A stretch of 64,000 nt of DNA, taken from assembly GCA_040387195.1 (NCBI GenBank), contig JAZKEF010000011.1, forward strand, positions 1-64,000, in the 5' to 3' direction. This document shows, one piece after another, positions 25,542 through 34,474 of this stretch. Both the position numbers and the translations under genes were made by a program. Within the stretch, counting starts at the first letter, position 1, and the number at the start of each line of letters is the position of its first letter. The notes beneath the pieces were generated by a model that did not search any database, was not told the DNA's origin, and saw nothing but the letters and a program-made list of their open reading frames with translations. This DNA is from UKL13-3 sp040387195 (lineage in GTDB: Bacteria > Bacteroidota > Bacteroidia > UKL13-3).

Positions 25542-26072
25542 TTAATTATTAGGGAACAGGAGTGCCCATATTTCAAGGCTATTGTACTTGCCATTTCTGA
25601 ATTCATAGTCCCTCAGGAAAGCTTCGCGTTCAAATCCCAAAGTGGCAAGAAGCCTAGTGCTATCAGCGTTTTCAGGTTCTATTTCGGCTGCAATACGGTG
25701 GAGTTTCAGTTCGCCATCCACAAACTGTAAAATAGCATTAATACTTTCGGAGGCGTATCCTTTACCCCAGTATTCGGGAAACAACCAATAGCCGAGTTCA
25801 CAACGTTTGTTGGTTTGGTCAATCCTGTAAATGCTGAATACTCCCATAAAGTCATGGGTTTCGTTTGATATTACCCAGGCATATCCTAATCCTTTTTCGC
25901 GGTTGTTTTTGTACCACTCCATTTGCACATCCGTTGCTTCGAGCGTTGCATATGAGATGTCGAAATACTTAGTGACCTCGGGATGGGAGAAACCTTCAAA
26001 CACTTTTTGCTGGTCGCGTTTTTCGACCGGACGCAAAACCAATCTCGGGGTGGAGAGTGCCGGTTGTTCCAT
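25542..26072 (-). CDS. GNAT-family N-acetyltransferase (RimJ/RimL type)
   Basis: A protein of 176 residues. TPRLVLRPVEKRD at the start, CELGYWLFPEYWGKGYASESINAIL as the acetyl-CoA motif A, and the C-terminal ENADSTRLLATLGFEREAFLRDYEFRNGKY are typical of RimJ/RimL-like acetyltransferases. The substrate, a protein N-terminus or a small amine, cannot be told. The ATG shares a base with the stop of the preceding isomerase gene, so the two are translationally coupled. Its place between the two Kdo genes may reflect transcription only. Confidence 0.85.
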   Translation of the reverse strand: MEQPALSTPRLVLRPVEKRDQQKVFEGFSHPEVTKYFDISYATLEATDVQMEWYKNNREKGLGYAWVISNETHDFMGVFSIYRIDQTNKRCELGYWLFPEYWGKGYASESINAILQFVDGELKLHRIAAEIEPENADSTRLLATLGFEREAFLRDYEFRNGKYNSLEIWALLFPNN

Positions 26073-27022
26073 TAGTTGTTGAGGCTGTAAATTTGAACAA
26101 TACCTTCGAGTTTACCTGCTTTATCGGCCACCAGCAATGAAGTTATTTTATGGGTATTCATCAATTCTTCGGCTTCGGCCATCATCATTTTTTTATCAAT
26201 GGTGCGTGGTTTGGGAGTCATTATTTGTTTGGCATTTAGGGTAAACAGTTTGGCAGTATGTTTATCCATCGCCCTGCGCAAATCACCATCTGTTATGATT
26301 CCCGAAACCTTGTTTTTATCAATAACAACAGCCAGTCCGAGACGTCCGCTACTCATGGAATTAATTACCTTTTGAATACTATCAGTTGGGTTTACTACCG
26401 GAAGTTTATGTTTAAACATGCAACTTTCAACCGTTGTAAGCAATTTACGACCAAGGCTTCCTCCAGGATGGAACCGGGCAAAATCTTCGGGTTTAAAATC
26501 TCGTGCTTTCATTAATGCAACCGCCAATGCATCTCCCATCGCAAGTGTTGCTGTTGTAGATGAAGTAGGTGCCAGTTCCAATGGACACGCTTCTTTATAT
26601 ACTTTTACATTTAAGTGGAAGTCTGCATTTTTGGCTAAAGTCGATTTGGGATTACCACTGATGCCAATCACTTTAATGGATGCTGCTTTGATATACGGAA
26701 TCAGTTTTAACAGTTCTTCCGTTTCGCCACTATAGGAAATGGCTACTAACACATCTTCCTTTTTGAGCATGCCCAAATCACCATGAAAAGCCTCAACCGG
26801 GTGCATAAACATGCTGGGTGTGCCTGTGCTGGCAAGGGTTGCCGAAATTTTGGTTCCTACCAATCCCGATTTTCCAACCCCGCAAATCACCAACCGTCCT
26901 TTGCTTTTTAATACCGTATCAACGGCTTTGTTAAAGTTATCGTCAAGCTGTTTGCTCAGGTCGGCCAATGCTTTGGCTTCGATCTGAAATACTTCTTTGG
27001 CGTATTTTTTATAATCAGTCAT
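26072..27022 (-). CDS. kdsD: Arabinose-5-phosphate isomerase (KpsF/GutQ/KdsD family)
   Basis: Interconverts ribulose 5-phosphate and arabinose 5-phosphate, the first step of Kdo synthesis. An N-terminal SIS domain (residues about 30-180: GVGKSGLVGTKISATLASTGTPS, HPVEAFHGDLGML, SYSGETEELLKLIP) is followed by FHPGGSLGRKLL and two CBS domains (about 205-316), the usual KpsF/KdsD layout and length. It heads the minus-strand group with the GNAT gene and kdsA. Which paralogue name is used varies between annotations. Confidence 0.9.
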   Translation of the reverse strand: MTDYKKYAKEVFQIEAKALADLSKQLDDNFNKAVDTVLKSKGRLVICGVGKSGLVGTKISATLASTGTPSMFMHPVEAFHGDLGMLKKEDVLVAISYSGETEELLKLIPYIKAASIKVIGISGNPKSTLAKNADFHLNVKVYKEACPLELAPTSSTTATLAMGDALAVALMKARDFKPEDFARFHPGGSLGRKLLTTVESCMFKHKLPVVNPTDSIQKVINSMSSGRLGLAVVIDKNKVSGIITDGDLRRAMDKHTAKLFTLNAKQIMTPKPRTIDKKMMMAEAEELMNTHKITSLLVADKAGKLEGIVQIYSLNN

Positions 27023-27188
27023 GTTCGGTTTGCAGGTTAGTGTTTACGGTTTGCTGTTTACCGTTTCAGTATTAAGCAAGTTGGTTGTTCGAATTTCGAA
27101 ATTGGATATTCGAAGTTGCCCTTACTGCTCTTTCCTATTTAATTGAATATTTGTGCCTTTGTTTACAAAAACGAAATAAGTCCCAATG

Positions 27189-27560
27189 TTAATGTTTATG
27201 GTCCGGACCAAACACTTCGGCTTTATGTCCGAAATGGTGTGCAAATGCTCTGATTTCTTCGGCCAGTTCCGGATTGTTTGTGGCGCGTTCATATGTATCT
27301 CCTAGGGTTGACAACGTTTGAAACATAAAAAGGTTCATTTCTTCTACGTTCATGTCCTTGGTCCATAAGTCAATGCGCATGGCATTTTGTTGGATGCCGT
27401 CCCACAAGGCAAGGAGAATAGATTTAGCTTCCTGCATACCATCTACATCCGCATCATCTGCATCCCATTGGATTTGTACAGGTAAGTTTTCCTTATCAAG
27501 CATCACATTGAAGCGGATTTGTGATGATTTTACAATTTCGTTATTCGTTTCGTTACTCAT
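27189..27560 (-). CDS. gldC: Gliding motility protein GldC
   Basis: A small acidic cytoplasmic protein of 123 residues. SQIRFNVMLDKENLPVQIQWDADD, QEAKSILLALWDGIQQNAMRIDLWTKDM and the histidine-rich tail FGPDHKH match GldC, a conserved partner of gliding and T9SS functions in Bacteroidota; its exact role is not settled. The MerR and porX genes lie immediately downstream on the same strand, so genes tied to T9SS are grouped here. Confidence 0.9.
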   Translation of the reverse strand: MSNETNNEIVKSSQIRFNVMLDKENLPVQIQWDADDADVDGMQEAKSILLALWDGIQQNAMRIDLWTKDMNVEEMNLFMFQTLSTLGDTYERATNNPELAEEIRAFAHHFGHKAEVFGPDHKH

Positions 27561-27627
27561 GTATCTTTAATTGTGTATTTTAAAGATGCAATAATAAGCT
27601 GTTTTAACCGATTGGTGAAATGTGGGA

Positions 27628-27960
27628 TCAGCTATCGAGTTTATTTTTGATCTGAACAAGGAAACTCCGCAGCCGGGTAAGTGAATCCACCACTTTGGCT
27701 GTATCTTCAATATTGGACTGTTGTCTGATATAATCGGCTGCACCTTGCAGGGTATAACCCTTTTCTTTCACAAGGTGGTGAATGAGGCGTAAGAGTTGAA
27801 TGTCTTTTTCGGAATATTTACGGGTTCCTTTTTCTGTTTTTTCAGGTCTCAACACCGAAAATTCCTTTTCCCAAAACCGGATCAGCGAAGGGGCCTCGCC
27901 AATCATGGCCGAAACGTCTCCTATGGTATAGTATTTTTTGGTGATAATTTCCTGTGTCAT
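27628..27960 (-). CDS. MerR-family transcriptional regulator
   Basis: A protein of 110 residues. The N-terminal winged helix-turn-helix is clear: YYTIGDVSAMIGEAPSLIRFWEKEF, then RKYSEKDIQLLRLIHHLV. A short coiled-coil tail follows with no effector domain or metal-binding cysteines, as in many short Bacteroidota MerR proteins. Its targets are unknown. It lies between porX and gldC on the same strand. Confidence 0.88.
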   Translation of the reverse strand: MTQEIITKKYYTIGDVSAMIGEAPSLIRFWEKEFSVLRPEKTEKGTRKYSEKDIQLLRLIHHLVKEKGYTLQGAADYIRQQSNIEDTAKVVDSLTRLRSFLVQIKNKLDS

Positions 27961-28000
27961 GGTGTATTGGATGCGAAAATAGGATTATTCTCTAAGTATC

Positions 28001-28080
28001 CGTTGACTTCGGCTCCGCTCAGTCAGCGGATAAGACCTGCGTTGGCTGAGCGCTCCGATAGCTATCGGACGAAGCCCGCA
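28001..28080 (+). repeat. Intergenic repeat with TCCGATAGCTATCGGA palindrome
   Basis: GACTTCGGCTCCGCTCAGTC and the perfect 16-bp palindrome at 28054-28069 are the kind of low-copy intergenic sequence common in this phylum. A similar palindrome (CCCGATAGCTATCGGG) occurs at 47668-47683. It ends 3 bases before the end of porX. Confidence 0.5.
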
Positions 28081-28082
28081 GT

Positions 28083-29636
28083 CTATTTAGTTTCCATAAT
28101 GATAAAAGGTACAATCATTTCTTCCAAACTGATTCCTCCATGCTGAAAGGAGTTGTTGTACATCTTCACATGGTAATTATAGTTATTGGGATACGCCATA
28201 AAGTGATCTTCGGTGGCAAAAACATACCGTGAACTGATGTTTTGTTTAGGTAAATATGCTTCTGCCGGATCCTTAATGGTAAACAAATCACTTTCATTGT
28301 AATTGAGGTTACGTCCCTGTTTATAACGAAGGTTGGTACTGGTAGCCCTGTCGCCAACAATTTTTACGGGGTCGCTCACCCTGATGGAACCATGATCGGT
28401 TGTGATAATCAGTTTAACCTTATGTTGCGCCAACCGCTTGAGCGCATCAAACAGGGGAGAGTGTTCGAACCAGCTCTGGGTAATACTACGGTATGCTGCT
28501 TCATCTTCTGCAAGCTCTTTCATCACGTTCATTTCGGTACGTGCATGACTTAGCATATCCACAAAATTATATACGATTACGTTAAATTTATTGTTGAGCA
28601 TATTCGGGATGTCGTCCACCAGCCGTTTGCCTGCATCCAGGTTGGTAATTTTGGTGTAGCTGAATTTGTCTTTAATGCCGGCACGCTGCAACTGTGTTTG
28701 CAATAATTCTTCTTCATGTAAATTTTTACCTTCATCTTCTTCCTCATCCACCCATAGATTTGGATAGAGCTTATCAATTTCGGAAGGCATCATACCTGCA
28801 AAAAATGAGTTGCGTGCATAATGGGTTGTGGTGGGTAAAATCGTTAAATACACATCCTCTTGGAGTGTTCGAAAATACTCATTCAGCATACTCTGGATTA
28901 CTTTCCACTGGTCGAAGCGAAAATTATCCAGCAATACCAAAAAAGCGGGTTCTGTTCCTTTGAGTTCGGGTATTAGTTTGCGCTTAACAACCGTATGACT
29001 CATAGGTGGCGTTTTTTCGGTAGGCTTGCGTAAAAAATTGATGTAATTCTGCTTCACAAATTTTGTCCACGAACGATTGGCCTCACTTTTTTGCATGAGT
29101 AAAATTTCATCCATACCTGTATCCGGACTGCTGCTCAGTTCCAGTTCCCAGTACACCAGTTTACGGTAAAGGGCTACCCAAGCATCAAAGTCGAGGTTGT
29201 CGCTCAGTTCCATTCCTATCTGGCGAAATTCCTGCTGGTAGCTTTGTGCTGTTTTTTCAGAAACCAGTCGTTTATTATCCAGTTGTTTTTTGATGGATAA
29301 TAAAATCTGGTTAGAGTTAACGGGTTTGATGAGGTAATCGGCAATCTTACTTCCGATAGCCTCTTCCATAATATGTTCTTCCTCACTTTTGGTAATCATT
29401 ACCACAGGCACATCGGGCTTAATCGTTTTGATTTGTGCCAACGCTTCCAGTCCCGAGATACCGGGCATGTTCTCATCCAAAAATATGATATCAAAATCGG
29501 TGTTGCGGCATGCATCGATGGCATCCAGTCCGTTGGTTACCTTGTGCACTTCGTAACCTTTGTTTTTTAAAAATAGAATATGTGGCTTCAGCATTTCAAT
29601 TTCATCATCAGCCCACAGTATGTTTACGTTTTGCAT
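28083..29636 (-). CDS. porX: T9SS response regulator PorX with PglZ phosphatase-like domain
   Basis: A 517-residue cytoplasmic regulator of T9SS. The N-terminal receiver domain (about 1-125) has the acidic pocket WADDE and phosphoacceptor D54 (FLDENMPG), with the conserved TKS and K of LIKPV. The C-terminal PglZ/alkaline-phosphatase-like domain (about 210-517) has LVLLDNFRFDQW, TTTHYARN, YNFVDMLSHAR and LIITTDHGS with its metal-binding Asp/His. This two-domain layout without a DNA-binding domain is PorX, which works with the sensor PorY and sigma factor SigP in better-studied species. Neither partner lies in this window. Confidence 0.93.
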   Translation of the reverse strand: MQNVNILWADDEIEMLKPHILFLKNKGYEVHKVTNGLDAIDACRNTDFDIIFLDENMPGISGLEALAQIKTIKPDVPVVMITKSEEEHIMEEAIGSKIADYLIKPVNSNQILLSIKKQLDNKRLVSEKTAQSYQQEFRQIGMELSDNLDFDAWVALYRKLVYWELELSSSPDTGMDEILLMQKSEANRSWTKFVKQNYINFLRKPTEKTPPMSHTVVKRKLIPELKGTEPAFLVLLDNFRFDQWKVIQSMLNEYFRTLQEDVYLTILPTTTHYARNSFFAGMMPSEIDKLYPNLWVDEEEDEGKNLHEEELLQTQLQRAGIKDKFSYTKITNLDAGKRLVDDIPNMLNNKFNVIVYNFVDMLSHARTEMNVMKELAEDEAAYRSITQSWFEHSPLFDALKRLAQHKVKLIITTDHGSIRVSDPVKIVGDRATSTNLRYKQGRNLNYNESDLFTIKDPAEAYLPKQNISSRYVFATEDHFMAYPNNYNYHVKMYNNSFQHGGISLEEMIVPFIIMETK

Positions 29637-29750
29637 AGTGTTATTACTTCAATCACCCGGTAATGTTCTGAGTCGTTCAAAACAATGAGTTCTCGAAGGT
29701 AAACGTATAATCTAAATTTTATTGTGTTTCGAAAATTTTAGTGCTGATTG

Positions 29751-32033
29751 TTAATGGAGTAATGTTACCATGCCGGTTTTGGTCTGTTGATGTCCGCTGC
29801 CCAAGGGAGGGGCCATGCTATAGGATACTATCCAGAAAAAGTTCTCGGGACCTGTAATCTGACGTTCCAGTTTTCCATCCCAACCTTGTGCCGGATCATT
29901 GCTTTTAAAGATTAATTGCCCCCACCGATCGTAAATTTGAAAGATGTAGTCAAGTGTAGGGCAATTTAACCTGGGTGCAAAAATATCATTCACCCAATCC
30001 GTATTCGGAGTAAAGGCATTCGGTACAAAAATGGAACAAACACATTCAATGGTTAAAACATTAATGGTATCGGAAGCGGAGCCACATGTGTTGGTAACCT
30101 CAACCCAATACATTCCGTCACGGTTAGCATTTAATGTGGGTTCGGTAGATAAATCGGACCATTGATAGCTTGAATGGGGGAATCTCACATCCAGCATAAA
30201 GGGAGCATTTGCACACACAAGGGTGTCTATTCCTAAATATACTCGGGGAAACTCGGTTTGGTTAACCAGCACCGAAAAGGTTTTACTGCACTGGTTCCTG
30301 CTAAGTTTTACCGTATATATTCCCGGCTTGTCTACCATAATTGTATGTGTTGTGTCGCTTGTAGACCAAAGACAGGATACGTCAGGTTCGGTTACCGATA
30401 ATGATGCTGAACTTTTTTCACAAAAGGTAATCTCGGAAGGCAGTCCGGATGACAATGGACTTTCAATGTTTACAATAGCAGTGTCGTGAATGGAACACCC
30501 TTGTTTTGTTATGGTAACAACATATGTTCCGGCATGAAACACATTGATAATGGAATCAGGACTTCCCGTATTCCATTGATAGGTAAGTCCGTTTTCCTTA
30601 TAGGCGTTCAACACGGCAGAGTCTCCGTAACAAAGACGTATGTCAGGCAAGCCAGGATTGATAATAGTGGATGGTTTAATGAATACTTCGCGCTCAAATG
30701 TATCGGTAAAAGAGTTACGGAACATGACCAGTTTGATGTTGAAATAACCGGGGGAAAGAAACCGGTGATCGAAGGAAAAATAGAGATCAGGAATTCGAGT
30801 ATTACTGACAAACCAGTGTGCCGAATCATAAGTAGTAGTATCCTTGGTTGCATAAATACGGGTTAATTCGCCCAAGCAGCTTTTGTCTACCTGAATGCGG
30901 TTTTTGTTTACATAGCTGTTATAAAAAGTGGGAAGTCCATACCAGGATTTTCCCGTTTGCAAATAGATTGTCTTCATAGCAAGAGCACAACCCAATCCGG
31001 CTGAGTCGGGATAATTGATAACAGAAAGAAAGCTATCACTCGGAAAATAGATTTTCCCATTTGGAGCAAGTTGCAACTGGCCATAACCATTGCCTGTGAT
31101 TTTAATACAGGTGGAGAGAAATCCATTGTTGACAGAGGAGATATCGTATTGGTATATGCCATTTTTAGCCCCGGCAGTCCCAAGCCAGGTCGAAAAATAG
31201 ATAAACCTGGAAGAAGGAGAGAATTCGAGACCATATACGTTTTGAGATCCAATTAAATATTTTGCATTGCTGATGGTGCCGGTCCTGTTGTCAAAATCAG
31301 CGATGGCAATGCGTGTGTCACTGGAGGTGGCTGCACCAACAGGATTGGTAAGTGAGAGTAACTTACTGTTAGGTGAAAATTTTATTTGCCCCCAGTTCCA
31401 GTAACCGGTTGCAAAAAAACCACTAATTACATGATGTTTCTGTATTCCGTTTTCAGTTAATAAGAACATGACAATATCATTGGTACCTGCTTCCGGAATG
31501 GCTATCCATACATCACTTCCGTTACCATGAATGGTTGCAGCAATTTTCTCGGCCGATTTAGCTACCATCAATATGTTTTTCTCCATGATATCACCCCTTG
31601 CACTATCCAAACGCATATCAACAACCGAATACGCAACACCTTTGTTTTCATTGCTTCCGTCAGGCCAGTCGTCTGCAGTAATAATATAAAACAAGGAATC
31701 GCTGTATGGTCTTTTTACAATAACAGAAGAGTGTGTGCTGCTGGCGTCACCATTCAGTGCAATGCCATTCGACATTTTTTTATGATACCTGTTCCAAACA
31801 CTTTGTCCATCGGTGTAAAACAATAGGTTGCCATACTCATCCGAAATGGAAGAACAGCCTTCCATGGTCGACATTTTGGAATCGGTAAGAACAGTGGGAG
31901 GTTCGGTATTAAAATTCAGTCCGGCATTGCGGCCAAAATACCAGATATTGGCTTCTTTTTGGGCATACAGCAGCGAGTGGTTGAATAACCACAATAGGGG
32001 AATGAGCAGACAAGTTTTGGATAACCTGTTCAT
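29751..32033 (-). CDS. T9SS type B (CHU_C) secreted protein with beta-propeller-like N-terminus
   Basis: A 760-residue exported protein. A signal peptide (to LLYAQ) is followed by a region rich in Trp/Gly with propeller-like blade motifs (NIWYFGRNAGLNF, GQIKFSPNSKLLSL, LEFSPSSRFIYFS), then Ig-like repeats (about 460-660: YQWNTGSPDSIINV, CLWSTSDTTHTI, YQWSDLSTEP). The last 90 residues are the gliding-motility-associated CHU_C domain (FVPNAFTPNTDWVNDIF, IYDRWGQLIFKSNDPAQGWDG). It is probably a cell-surface adhesin or matrix protein. Confidence 0.9.
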   Translation of the reverse strand: MNRLSKTCLLIPLLWLFNHSLLYAQKEANIWYFGRNAGLNFNTEPPTVLTDSKMSTMEGCSSISDEYGNLLFYTDGQSVWNRYHKKMSNGIALNGDASSTHSSVIVKRPYSDSLFYIITADDWPDGSNENKGVAYSVVDMRLDSARGDIMEKNILMVAKSAEKIAATIHGNGSDVWIAIPEAGTNDIVMFLLTENGIQKHHVISGFFATGYWNWGQIKFSPNSKLLSLTNPVGAATSSDTRIAIADFDNRTGTISNAKYLIGSQNVYGLEFSPSSRFIYFSTWLGTAGAKNGIYQYDISSVNNGFLSTCIKITGNGYGQLQLAPNGKIYFPSDSFLSVINYPDSAGLGCALAMKTIYLQTGKSWYGLPTFYNSYVNKNRIQVDKSCLGELTRIYATKDTTTYDSAHWFVSNTRIPDLYFSFDHRFLSPGYFNIKLVMFRNSFTDTFEREVFIKPSTIINPGLPDIRLCYGDSAVLNAYKENGLTYQWNTGSPDSIINVFHAGTYVVTITKQGCSIHDTAIVNIESPLSSGLPSEITFCEKSSASLSVTEPDVSCLWSTSDTTHTIMVDKPGIYTVKLSRNQCSKTFSVLVNQTEFPRVYLGIDTLVCANAPFMLDVRFPHSSYQWSDLSTEPTLNANRDGMYWVEVTNTCGSASDTINVLTIECVCSIFVPNAFTPNTDWVNDIFAPRLNCPTLDYIFQIYDRWGQLIFKSNDPAQGWDGKLERQITGPENFFWIVSYSMAPPLGSGHQQTKTGMVTLLH

Positions 32034-32162
32034 TTTGGGGTTTCATTAAGTTGGATAAGATGTGTTAAAGACATCAGTATGCCTGTAAAGGTTGCGTTGT
32101 GATTCCGGTGAATGGAATTGGGGGAGGGCTATTTACCGAAAAATAGTAGTTTTGCCGGTAAT

Positions 32163-33407
32163 ATGACCAATGCTCACAGGCAATTTAACAAGAAAAAAAT
32201 TATCAATGATCCGGTATACGGATTTGTAACCATCCCCAGTGATCTTATTTATGACCTGATTGAGCATCCCTATTTTCAGCGATTGCGCAGAATCAAACAA
32301 CTCGGACTTTCCAATTGGGTATATCCGGGTGCATTGCACACAAGGTTTCAGCATGTTATTGGAGCCATGAGCCTTACTGCGCAAGCAGTTGATTTGTTGC
32401 GCTGGAAAGGTGTTGCCATTTCGGAGGATGAAAAAGATGCCGTTTGCGCTGCAGTATTATTGCACGATATGGGGCATGGTCCATACTCACATACCCTCGA
32501 GGAGGTTCTGATCAGGGATGTGCACCACGAAACGTTATCTCTGGCTTTTATGCAGGAGCTTAATAAAGAAATGGGAGGCCGGTTGGATATGGCAGTTGCC
32601 ATTTTTACCAATAGTTACCCGCGTAAATTTTTACATCAACTGGTTTCGAGCCAGCTGGATATGGACCGTTTGGATTATTTGCGTAGGGATAGTTTTTACA
32701 CGGGTGTGCAGGAAGGGGTTATTGGGCACGACCGCATCATCAATATGCTGAATGTGTTTAACGATGAAATGGTGATTGATGAAAAGGGGATTTATTCGAT
32801 AGAGAAGTTTTTGATTGCCCGCAGATTGATGTATTGGCAGGTATATTTGCATAAAACCGTAATTGCTGCCGAAAGCCTGCTGGTGAAAATTATGCAACGC
32901 GCGGTATTTTTAGCTTCAACCGGAGCGGAGCTGTTTGCCACACCGGCCTTTCATACGTTTTTGTATGAACGTCCGGGTAAAAAAGAATTTTTTGCCGACA
33001 ACAGGTTTTTAACATTGTATAGTCAGTTGGACGATTACGATGTTTTTACGTCCGTAAAGGTATGGTGTAGTCATTCAGATAAGATACTGGCAATGTTGTG
33101 TAAGCAACTTGTAAACAGAGATTTGCCAAAGATTACCATCCAGTCGGAACCCTTTACTGTTGCGGAAATTGAAGCACGGCTTACCGAGGCTTCTGAAGTA
33201 TTGGGCATAACCAAGGATGAAGCATCTTATTTTGTGTATTCGGAGAGTGTAATGAATAAAGCATATAGCCCTGAGGGCTTTAATATCAAGGTGTTATTTC
33301 GCAATGGAGAGGTAAAGGATATAGCAGATGCATCCGACCAATACAATATCTCAGCCCTTGCCAAGCCTGTTACTAAATACTTTTTATGTTATCCGAAAAA
33401 AGCATAA
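32163..33407 (+). CDS. HD-domain phosphohydrolase (dGTPase-like)
   Basis: About 414 residues from the ATG at 32163. NDPVYGFVTIP, LRRIKQLGLSNWVYPGALHTRFQHVIG, LLHDMGHGPYSHTLE and SSQLDMDRLDYLRRDSFYTGV are the motifs of the metal-dependent HD superfamily close to SAMHD1 and bacterial dGTPases. The HD pair is HDMGHG. It may hydrolyse deoxynucleotide triphosphates; the substrate is inferred. An in-frame ATG at 32112 would add residues with no family match. lpxD starts 32 bases after the stop. Confidence 0.87.
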   Translation: MTNAHRQFNKKKIINDPVYGFVTIPSDLIYDLIEHPYFQRLRRIKQLGLSNWVYPGALHTRFQHVIGAMSLTAQAVDLLRWKGVAISEDEKDAVCAAVLLHDMGHGPYSHTLEEVLIRDVHHETLSLAFMQELNKEMGGRLDMAVAIFTNSYPRKFLHQLVSSQLDMDRLDYLRRDSFYTGVQEGVIGHDRIINMLNVFNDEMVIDEKGIYSIEKFLIARRLMYWQVYLHKTVIAAESLLVKIMQRAVFLASTGAELFATPAFHTFLYERPGKKEFFADNRFLTLYSQLDDYDVFTSVKVWCSHSDKILAMLCKQLVNRDLPKITIQSEPFTVAEIEARLTEASEVLGITKDEASYFVYSESVMNKAYSPEGFNIKVLFRNGEVKDIADASDQYNISALAKPVTKYFLCYPKKA

Positions 33408-33439
33408 ATTGCTCAGCTAAATCAGGCCTATAATTTTAC

Positions 33440-34474
33440 ATGCAGATATCAGTAGCTGAGCTCAGTGCGTTGCTTCAGGGAGAAGTGGTTGGAGATGAAA
33501 AAGCCCTTTTACACAAGGTTGCCAAAATTGAAGAGGGCGAACCCGGAGCTTTGTCGTTTTTGGCCAATCCCAAATATGAGTCACATTTATACGAAACAAA
33601 ATCAACCGCTGTGTTGGTTAACCGTAGTTTTATACCTTCTGCACCTGTAACTACCACCCTGATTAAAGTGGATGATGCCTATGCAAGTTTTACTGCATTA
33701 CTCGAACAGTACGCCAATGTGGCCTTGCAAAAACAGGGCATAGCCGAAAGCGCTTTCATAGATGCACACGCCAAAGTTGAAAAAAATGTATATGTGGGAG
33801 CGTTTGCTGTTATTGAAGGTGGAGCTATCGTAGGTGAAGGATCGAAGATATTTCCCCAGGTATTTGTGGGTGACCGGGTAACGATTGGTAAAAACGTGAT
33901 CCTGTATCCCGGGGTGAAAATATACCATGATTGTGTGATTGGCGACAATTGCATCATTCATGCGGGAACGGTTATCGGGTCGGATGGATTTGGATTTGCC
34001 CCACTTCCCAATCGTTCATATAAAAAGATTCCGCAAACCGGAAATGTGGTAGTGGAAAGCAATGTGGAGATGGGAAGCAATTGTTCTATCGACAGGGCTA
34101 CCATGGGAAGTACCATTATCCGCGAGGGGGTGAAACTTGATAACCTGGTGCAGGTTGCACATAATGTTGAAATTGGTGAGCACACCGTAATTGCAGCACA
34201 ATCGGGGATTGCGGGCAGTACCAAAATCGGCAAGTATTGTGTGGTAGGTGGCCAGGTTGGTTTTGCCGGACATATCACCGTAGCCGATGGGTCGATGTTT
34301 GGAGCACAAACAGGTGTTGCTTCGAGCATTAAACAAGAAAATGGAAAATGGTTCGGGTCTCCTGCTTTCGAATACAAAGAAGTTCTCAAATCATCAGTTA
34401 TATACAAGCGTTTACCGGAGTTGGAAAAACGTATTCTCGAATTGGAAAAATTACTTAAAGATAAACAAAAGTGA
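33440..34474 (+). CDS. lpxD: UDP-3-O-(3-hydroxyacyl)glucosamine N-acyltransferase
   Basis: Adds the second acyl chain in lipid A synthesis. The 344-residue protein has the N-terminal uridine-binding region (about 1-100, with GALSFLANPKYESHLY), a long hexapeptide-repeat left-handed beta-helix, the catalytic histidine region GSDGFGFAP followed by VQVAHNVEIGEHT, and a C-terminal helix. It overlaps the next gene by 4 bases (GTGA), so the two are coupled. It is the first gene of the lipid A operon. Confidence 0.95.
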   Translation: MQISVAELSALLQGEVVGDEKALLHKVAKIEEGEPGALSFLANPKYESHLYETKSTAVLVNRSFIPSAPVTTTLIKVDDAYASFTALLEQYANVALQKQGIAESAFIDAHAKVEKNVYVGAFAVIEGGAIVGEGSKIFPQVFVGDRVTIGKNVILYPGVKIYHDCVIGDNCIIHAGTVIGSDGFGFAPLPNRSYKKIPQTGNVVVESNVEMGSNCSIDRATMGSTIIREGVKLDNLVQVAHNVEIGEHTVIAAQSGIAGSTKIGKYCVVGGQVGFAGHITVADGSMFGAQTGVASSIKQENGKWFGSPAFEYKEVLKSSVIYKRLPELEKRILELEKLLKDKQK